Below, piece by piece: positions 31,975 to 36,403 of a stretch of 36,403 bases of DNA. Origin of the DNA: Bacillota bacterium. Lineage in GTDB: Bacteria > Bacillota > Sulfobacillia > JAJZYS01 > JAJYTV01. Under the pieces are notes generated by a model that saw only the letters and a program-made list of their open reading frames with translations, was not told where the DNA came from and ran no database searches. The stretch covers positions 1 through 36,403 of the forward strand of contig JAJYSZ010000025.1 in NCBI GenBank assembly GCA_021793315.1. The letters are read 5' to 3'. The translations under genes were made by a program, and so were the position numbers. Each line of letters starts with the position of its first letter. The first letter of the stretch is position 1.

Positions 31975-31997
31975 GGCTCCTCGCTGTTTTGAGTGGT
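31975..31997 (+). repeat. Left terminal inverted repeat of the ISL3-like element
   Basis: 23 bases beginning GGCTCCTCGCTGTTTTGAGT, identical to the reverse complement of 34248-34270. Identity stops abruptly inside the element at 31998. Confidence 0.85.
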
Positions 31998-32091
31998 GGA
32001 GGAGGGACGGATCGGGCCTGACGGCGAAGGCCCAGGCAGTCGGTGATGGCCTCAGAGGCATGCCGGCATGCTAGGCGAGAGAGTGATGGAT

Positions 32092-32215
32092 ATGAGCCAG
32101 GAGGAGCTGTTCCGGGCCGCGTTGGGGCTGGAGCCCCCCTGAGCAGTAGATAACGTCGAGTTCTCGGCGAGCGAGCATCGGTGGACATCTGGCAAAAACA
32201 CGGTAGCCTGCCGTA
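32092..32215 (+). pseudogene. ISL3-family transposase remnant, N-terminal part
   Basis: ATG at 32092 reads MSQEELFRAALGLEPP, then a TGA at 32140 where the family has Trp (LGLxPPW). The frame continues AVDNVEFSASEHR, and a shift restores VDIW before similarity fades near 32215. ISL3 transposases open with ELFxxALGLxPPWxVxxVEF-like sequence. The nonsense and frameshift changes show it is dead. Confidence 0.7.
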
Positions 32216-32502
32216 CAACGGCCACAACCCGCTCCCAGCGCGGGCTTCAGCCCTCCTTGCACGCTGGCCGGCGACGGCGAGGACGCTGGCTGGCCTCGGC
32301 ACGGCGCTCGTTGCGGGCCTCCATGGCACGTCGAGCGGCCTCGCGCTGTCCTGATGTCGTCTGATTGCACGCGCCAATTCCTGGCTTCAAGCTGAGTCCG
32401 ACACTACGAATCGCCACTAAGAGAGCAGCTGGATGGTTATGGCGCATCTTCGGCGTCCGAAGGGGAGGAACGTTAGGAGTTCCTCGGAAACGTGAAGGCT
32501 CT
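32216..32502. other. Unassigned stretch inside the ISL3-like element
   Basis: About 290 bases between the transposase remnant and the end of the flavin reductase-like gene. No gene with a plausible start and family resemblance was found. The junction between IS sequence and insert presumably lies here. Confidence 0.4.
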
Positions 32503-33111
32503 TTAGATCTCTGCGCGGAAAGTACGCCCGAGATCAGGGCCGAGTCCGAAGTAGTGGCGGAAGTTGTAGATCAGCGGACTCCAAGCCTCTGGCGCGATGT
32601 GGCTGTCGTCCAACACTATGGCGGTGTGCGCGTGAACGGTCAGGGCCTGTGCCTCCACCACCGCGAACGAGGTGCTGTCCCCCGCCATGCTAATGTGCCG
32701 GATAGCCGCCTCGATCTGGATAGGACACTCGGTGATGCGTGGCGGCCGTACGCGGGTCGACGCCTCCGGAGTGAGGCCCGCGACGGCGAACTTGTCCTTC
32801 TCGTAGCGGAAAAGCGGCTGCTTCCACTCGGGAATCGGATCTGCCCCTGTTAGCGGTGCCAGCGCCTCGACGCTGCGCCAGAGATCCGGCCCAGGTAGGT
32901 TCAGCACACACTCGGGACGCTCCCTAAGGTTCGAGATTCCCTGTCCGCCTTTCCCCAGGCCGAGGACGATACGGTCACCGAGCGCCCAAGCTGAAGACAT
33001 GGGCGTAATGTTGGCGGTGCCGTCCAGGTTCTCCGTCGTCAGCAACACGACCGGCGTACCAAAGTAGAGAATCTTCGGTTCAATGATGCGGCTCTCCGGA
33101 ACAGCGTTCAT
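32503..33111 (-). CDS. Flavin reductase-like FMN-binding protein
   Basis: Protein of 202 aa resembling the flavin reductase/DIM6-NTAB split-barrel family. ILYFGTPVVLLTTENLDGTANITPM followed by SSAWALGDRIVLGLGKGG is the usual FMN-phosphate-binding start of this fold, and SFAVVEAQALTVH plus YFGLGPDLG occur later. ATG at 33111 has a perfect AAGGAGGT ribosome binding site; the longer frame from 33159 has none. It is divergent from an ArsR-type regulator with a palindrome between them. Both genes lie inside the ISL3-like shell, so they are probably acquired. The substrate is unknown; reduction of flavin or of a small xenobiotic are options. Confidence 0.78.
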   Translation of the reverse strand: MNAVPESRIIEPKILYFGTPVVLLTTENLDGTANITPMSSAWALGDRIVLGLGKGGQGISNLRERPECVLNLPGPDLWRSVEALAPLTGADPIPEWKQPLFRYEKDKFAVAGLTPEASTRVRPPRITECPIQIEAAIRHISMAGDSTSFAVVEAQALTVHAHTAIVLDDSHIAPEAWSPLIYNFRHYFGLGPDLGRTFRAEI

Positions 33112-33159
33112 ATCCCTACCTCCTTCAGCTGGCCGGGCTCGCGCCAGCAGAGCTATCAT

Positions 33160-33180
33160 GCGGCGAAAACGCTTCGCCGC
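33160..33180. promoter_or_regulatory. Candidate operator palindrome between divergent genes
   Basis: GCGGCGAA and TTCGCCGC flank a five-base AACGC centre in the 148-base divergent gap between the flavin reductase-like gene and the ArsR-type regulator. A symmetric site here is what a winged-helix dimer controlling both promoters would use. It could alternatively be an RNA hairpin. Confidence 0.4.
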
Positions 33181-33259
33181 CTGACGAACTGATCCATCAA
33201 TGCTTCGAGCGCGCTGGAACTGTTCGCGCGGTAGAGTGGTCGAAAAGGGGCATCATGCC

Positions 33260-33994
33260 ATGGAATCAGGAGGCCTGCCGGATATCGCGTCCCTGAGCGC
33301 GCTGATCGCCGATCCGTCTCGGGCAGCCATGCTGACTGCGCTGCTTGGAGGCATCGCGCTGCCGGCGACGGATCTCGCGCGCCAGGCCGGCGTCACGCGC
33401 CAAACCGCAAGCGCACACCTTGCACAGCTCGTAGACGGTGGGCTGCTCCGCCGCGAGGCGCAGGGGCGCCACCGCTACTACTCGCTCGCAAACCCCGATG
33501 TTGCCGACATGTTGGAGTCGCTCGCCCTGCTCGCGCCACGAGCGCCGATTCGCTCATTGCGCATGTCCCATGTCGCGACCGCTCTGGCTCACGCCCGGAC
33601 CTGCTATGACCATCTCGCCGGCATGCTGGGCGTCACGCTCGCCGATCGTCTGGTGCAGGACGGCCTGCTCGCGGAGGCCGAAGGCCACTGGCTGCTGACC
33701 GCGCACGGGCGGGAGGTACTGACTGCCTGGGGACTGGACCTATCGCGCCTCGAGCGGGGCAAGCGCCCTCTCATCCGTCGCTGCCTGGACTGGAGCGAGC
33801 GCCGGCCACACATCGCGGGAGCGCTCGGCGCGGCGATCACGGAGCGGTGCCTAGCGCTCGGCTGGCTCGTGCGGATTCCCGGCGGACGAGGACTGCGTCT
33901 CACTCCCGTGGGGCACGACGGCTTCCGCGAAGTCTTTGGCCTCACCCTCGACGTGGAAGCGCCGGGCACGGGGCACACCGCCTCGGCAGTCTAA
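33260..33994 (+). CDS. ArsR-family winged-helix transcriptional regulator with C-terminal extension
   Basis: Protein of 244 aa. Residues about 10-90 form an ArsR-like winged helix: ALIADPSRAAMLTALLGG, then ATDLARQAGVTRQTASAHLAQL and GGLLRREAQGRHRYYSLANP. The following 150 residues are longer than in metal-sensing ArsR proteins and contain a segment (CLDWSERRPHIAGALGAAI) and a C-terminal RIPGGRGLRLTPVGHDGF seen in longer ArsR/SmtB-type regulators. No cysteine metal box (CVC) is visible. ATG at 33260 follows AAAAGGGG. It probably represses the divergent flavin reductase-like gene in response to a small organic ligand. Confidence 0.82.
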   Translation: MESGGLPDIASLSALIADPSRAAMLTALLGGIALPATDLARQAGVTRQTASAHLAQLVDGGLLRREAQGRHRYYSLANPDVADMLESLALLAPRAPIRSLRMSHVATALAHARTCYDHLAGMLGVTLADRLVQDGLLAEAEGHWLLTAHGREVLTAWGLDLSRLERGKRPLIRRCLDWSERRPHIAGALGAAITERCLALGWLVRIPGGRGLRLTPVGHDGFREVFGLTLDVEAPGTGHTASAV

Positions 33995-34117
33995 GGGATT
34001 CTCCCGTGACTTGTGATCGAAAGACCCTGGATAGTCTCTGGCCTGCGTCTTCACTAGCCCGTGCTACCAGCCATCCCGCCTTGTGATCTTCTCGACCGCG
34101 AATCAAGACGTCGCAGG

Positions 34118-34248
34118 CTCGAAGCCTTCAACGGGCTGATCCAGTCTGCCAACGCCGCGCCCGAGGCTACCGGAATCCTCAGACCCTCATCCTCATGGCC
34201 TACCTCATCGCTGGGAAGCTCTCATTCAACCTCCCGAACCCCGTCTGA
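34118..34248 (+). pseudogene. ISL3-family transposase remnant, C-terminal part
   Basis: The sequence reads LEAFNGLIQSAN, then needs one added base near 34158 to continue ARARGYRNPQTLILMAYLIA followed by GKLSFNLPNPV and stop. This is the conserved C-terminus of ISL3 transposases (xxNxLIQxAKxRARGY). The stop codon ends one base inside the right inverted repeat, as in intact elements of the family. Confidence 0.78.
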
Positions 34249-34270
34249 CCACTCAAAACAGCGAGGAGCC
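34248..34270 (-). repeat. Right terminal inverted repeat of the ISL3-like element
   Basis: Reverse complement of the left terminal repeat over all 23 bases. It is followed directly by ATTATTAT. Confidence 0.85.
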
Positions 34271-34278
34271 ATTATTAT
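34271..34278. repeat. Right target-site duplication ATTATTAT
   Basis: Exact copy of 31967-31974, abutting the right inverted repeat. Confidence 0.8.
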
Positions 34279-34625
34279 CCGCCAGGCTATGGGCTTCATC
34301 GCTTCGGTTTTATAATTCCATTTCCGCCAGCGCCAGTTCTTTGGTTGTTCGCAATACTTGATATTGTGGCCACCGTATTTGTATGGCGCCGTCCCTCGTT
34401 GTGGGGTGTTTTGGTTGCAGGGCTTCTTGCGAGTACCTACTTCCTGACTTTCGCCGGAAGGGTCTGACGCGTTCTCGCAACGGCTCTGTAGAGCCATTTT
34501 TGAGCCTCGTATGTGTTATGGCAATCTTGCGCCCGGGAAGAGCGATAAAAAGTGCTTCAGGAGGCAGGCTATGGCGTAGTGACGTCGAAGTGTTAGGGTA
34601 AGGGTTGCTTGCGGGAGGCGGCGGC

Positions 34626-36338
34626 GTGGCGAAGATAGTCGCCAAGCGTCGTGGCCAGGAGACGTACTACTACTATCATGCGGCCCATCGCGTCAAACTT
34701 TCGCCTTCGGACCGCGGCGGCAAGGGGCCTGGCTCCGGACCGAGCCGGGTGGTGAGCGAGGACATCTATCTCGGCACCGCCGCCGCCGTCCTGAAGGCCG
34801 TGCGGGAAGGCCCCAAGAAGGTGGCGCCGCGCGCCTTCGGCCTCGTCATGGCTGCGCATGCCATCGTCGAGGAGATCGGCGTGCGCGAGATCGTGGACGA
34901 ACTCATTCCTCGTAAGGGAACCGGTCTCAGTGTGGGCACCTACATCGCGCTCGCGGTGGTCGCCAAGGTGGCCGCCGGCGGCACGAGCTGGCGCGGCTTC
35001 GGCGCCTGGGTGGAGAAGACGACGCTTGCGCGCGTCCTCAATCTGCCCAGGCCCCTCCTCGACAGCCAGAACTTCTGGGATGCCTTCGATCGCATCCTGC
35101 CCGAGGCCGCGCATCGCAAGAGCCAGGCCGGCCGGCAGGAGCCCGTCTTGGACGACGAGATCGTACTCAAGATGGAGGAGCGGATCGTGCAGCGGATGCT
35201 CGAGAGGAACCCGATCGACCTCTCGACGCTGCTCTTGGACTACACCAACTTCTTCACCTACGCGGCGGCGGAGAACCCCTCCCGCCTGCTCCGCGCCGGC
35301 CACAACAAGGCCGGCCGGCACGAGAAGCGCCAAGTGAGCTTGGCTCTCGTGGCAACGCGTCAGATGGCCCTGCCGCTCCTACACCTCACCTACCCGGGGA
35401 ACTGGAACGACCATCAGGCCTTCCCTGAGGTGTTGGTGCGGCTGGTGGAGCGGCTCGAGGCCGTGGCGGGGCCTGCCGAGCGCAAGCTCGTCTTCGACCG
35501 GGGCCAGAACTCGGCGAAGAACCTGCGCCTGCTCGCCGCGGCCCAACTGAAGGCCGTCGGCGGACTCGTGGTGAGCCAACACCGCGATCTCTTGAAGTTG
35601 CCCGTGCGCGAGTCTCCGGAGACGATCGGGGATCTTAGGGTGCTGCGCACGGAGAAGAAGGTCTATGGTGGCTTCGATGCGGCGGTGGTGATCCTCTACA
35701 GCGAGAAGCTCGCACGCAAGCAGCACCTCGTCTTCGATCAGGCCCTGCGCCGGCTCCAGGCGCAGATGCGCAGGACCTACCAGACGCACCGGGAGGATGA
35801 GCCCGAAGCCCTGCTCGACGCGCTGCAGCGCACCCACGAACACAGCCGCCTGCGCAGCTACCTCGACTGGGACTTCCGGCCCGACGGCACCCTCGCGCTG
35901 CGCCGCAACCCCGAGGCCTGGCGGCTAAAGCAGCTGGAGTTCGGCAAGCGGCTGCTCTTCTCGACGCAGAAGGACCTCTCCACGCAGGAGATCGTCACGC
36001 TCTACAACCAGGACAAGCAGCAGATCGAGAGCGACTTCCACCTGATCAAGTCGCCCGACATCCTGCGCTTCTCGCCCATGCGGCACTTCACCGACACCAA
36101 GATCCGTCTGTATGGCTTCGTCTGCGTGATCGCGCTCATGGTCTTCAAGCTCATGCAGTTCAGGACCCGCGAACTGCAGATCTCACCAGACGCCCTCGTC
36201 AGCGAACTCAGCGACATCCAGGAGATCGTCCTGATCTACAGCGTCAGCCGTGCCCACCGTACCCTCTCGGACTGCTCGACCATCCAGCAGCGCCTTCTCG
36301 ACATCTTCGACCTCAAGCGCTTCCTGCCGGCCGACTAA
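34626..36338 (+). CDS. IS1634 family DDE transposase
   Basis: Transposase of 570 aa. The DDE residues are recognisable: Asp in LLLDYTNFFTYAA, Asp in KLVFDRGQNSAKN and Glu in YNQDKQQIESDFHLIK, which fits the Y-x7-E-x6-K pattern of the IS4 superfamily. The N-terminal GQETYYYYHAAHRVK and the C-terminal SVSRAHRTLSDCSTIQ are also typical of IS1634 members. The frame is uninterrupted, so the element may be active. GTG at 34626 follows GGGAGGCGGCGGC; TTG at 34605 is an alternative with no ribosome binding site. It cuts and joins DNA at its own element's ends. Confidence 0.9.
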   Translation: MAKIVAKRRGQETYYYYHAAHRVKLSPSDRGGKGPGSGPSRVVSEDIYLGTAAAVLKAVREGPKKVAPRAFGLVMAAHAIVEEIGVREIVDELIPRKGTGLSVGTYIALAVVAKVAAGGTSWRGFGAWVEKTTLARVLNLPRPLLDSQNFWDAFDRILPEAAHRKSQAGRQEPVLDDEIVLKMEERIVQRMLERNPIDLSTLLLDYTNFFTYAAAENPSRLLRAGHNKAGRHEKRQVSLALVATRQMALPLLHLTYPGNWNDHQAFPEVLVRLVERLEAVAGPAERKLVFDRGQNSAKNLRLLAAAQLKAVGGLVVSQHRDLLKLPVRESPETIGDLRVLRTEKKVYGGFDAAVVILYSEKLARKQHLVFDQALRRLQAQMRRTYQTHREDEPEALLDALQRTHEHSRLRSYLDWDFRPDGTLALRRNPEAWRLKQLEFGKRLLFSTQKDLSTQEIVTLYNQDKQQIESDFHLIKSPDILRFSPMRHFTDTKIRLYGFVCVIALMVFKLMQFRTRELQISPDALVSELSDIQEIVLIYSVSRAHRTLSDCSTIQQRLLDIFDLKRFLPAD

Positions 36339-36353
36339 CCGACACATCGCAGA

Positions 36354-36374
36354 GCACGGCGAGAGACGCCGTGC
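36354..36374. other. Hairpin downstream of the transposase gene
   Basis: GCACGGCG and CGCCGTGC form an 8-bp stem with loop AGAGA, 16 bases past the transposase stop. No T-run follows. It could be a terminator variant or a subterminal IS structure. Confidence 0.4.
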
Positions 36375-36403
36375 CACTACACTTCTCTCATCCCTAAACC
36401 CGC

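Larger units (their letters stand above)
31975..34270 (+). mobile_element. Degenerate ISL3-family element carrying a two-gene insert
   Basis: The element of 2296 bases is bounded by perfect 23-bp inverted repeats starting GGCTCCTCG and by identical 8-bp direct repeats ATTATTAT. GGCTC-type ends and 8-bp duplications are ISL3-family features. A damaged transposase N-terminus lies at 32092-32215 and a frameshifted C-terminus ends at 34248, both on the plus strand. The central roughly 300 codons of a transposase are missing. In their place are a flavin reductase-like gene (32503-33111, minus) and an ArsR-type regulator (33260-33994, plus). It could have moved only with a transposase supplied in trans, or the insert arrived after transposition. 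The flanking gene becomes intact when the element is removed in silico. Confidence 0.82.
31945..34467 (+). pseudogene. Small membrane-protein gene interrupted by the ISL3-like element
   Basis: The 5' part is 31945-31974 (MKRTIIHYYY, with GGAGGGAAGG upstream) and the 3' part is 34279-34467. Joining 31974 to 34279, that is removing the element and one 8-base target duplication, gives one open frame of 72 codons. It reads MKRTIIHYYYPPGYGLHRFG and then two hydrophobic stretches, around VLWLFAILDIVATVFVW and LWGVLVAGLLASTYFLTFAG, ending RV-stop. It would be a two-helix membrane protein with a tyrosine/proline-rich N-terminus. I recognise no family. As it stands the frame ends at a stop 18 bases into the element. 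The base composition is more AT-rich than the neighbours. Confidence 0.65.
34593..36398 (+). mobile_element. IS1634-like insertion sequence (ends tentative)
   Basis: The element contains one full-length IS1634/IS4-superfamily transposase gene. Possible ends share only TTAGGG, at about 34593 on the plus strand and about 36396 on the minus strand, so the borders are uncertain and the right end may lie outside the window. It lies about 125 bases beyond the interrupted membrane-protein gene. Confidence 0.5.

Noticed and set aside
36354-36374. An intrinsic terminator after the transposase
   Set aside because: The stem is perfect but no T-run follows, so it is listed only as a hairpin.
31975-36398. 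The ISL3-like and IS1634-like elements as the two ends of one composite transposon
   Set aside because: They belong to different families with unrelated ends, and the ISL3-like element has its own target duplication.

Overview
The window is a GC-rich bacterial chromosome segment dominated by one long catabolic region. Most start sites have strong GGAGG-type ribosome binding sites, and several starts are GTG or TTG. A SpoVK-type AAA ATPase and a PepV/Sapep-type dipeptidase lie to the right. Together these suggest a high-GC member of the Bacillota (Symbiobacterium, Limnochorda or Thermaerobacter-like). The assignment is an inference from gene families; no rRNA or other phylogenetic marker is present.

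Layout. At the left end (319-2091, + strand) an aldo/keto reductase is followed by a GntR/FCD regulator. The regulator appears to have a leaderless, self-operated promoter. Converging on it is a run of about 18 genes, all on the minus strand, from 19788 down to 2075. In transcription order these are: SDR, isocitrate lyase/PEP mutase-family lyase, fumarate-reductase-like flavoprotein, TctC-TctB-TctA transporter, two Asp/Glu racemase-superfamily proteins, 6PGDH-like dehydrogenase, DUF6282-like hydrolase, MFS carrier, LeuC-like and LeuD-like hydratase subunits, second SDR, UPF0173 hydrolase, TcuA-like flavoprotein, EtfB and EtfA. A second minus-strand run (27753 to 20108) encodes a paralogous flavoprotein, a third racemase-like protein, a PrpF-family isomerase, an old-yellow-enzyme/dienoyl-CoA-reductase-like iron-sulfur flavoprotein, an MmgE/PrpD protein and an MBL-fold hydrolase. 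Each run is preceded by the same 20-base motif around a TGTATACA palindrome, and a related TTGTgTACAA sits on the regulator's own promoter. The two runs therefore look like one regulon.

How the genes fit together. The set contains an importer for carboxylic acids, an allylic isomerase (PrpF/Mii type), a PrpD-type dehydratase, an aconitase-type hydratase (LeuCD) and a C-C lyase (PrpB/Dml type). It also has several flavin and nicotinamide dehydrogenases and an ETF to carry electrons. No citrate synthase-like gene is present. This resembles the methylcitrate cycle without its condensing step, and also the lower half of nicotinate fermentation (Hgd, Mii, DmdAB, Dml). The best reading is a pathway for uptake and cleavage of an unidentified branched or unsaturated di- or tricarboxylic acid. 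The exact substrate cannot be read from sequence.

The right end (27935-36403) holds the SpoVK-like ATPase, a second MFS carrier, a dipeptidase and two mobile elements. One is a degenerate ISL3-family shell (31975-34270) with perfect 23-bp inverted repeats and an 8-bp target duplication. Its transposase core has been replaced by a flavin reductase-like gene and a divergent ArsR-type regulator. The shell interrupts a small membrane-protein gene that reads intact again if the element and one duplication copy are removed. The other is an IS1634-like element with an apparently intact transposase. No tRNA, rRNA or CRISPR array was seen.
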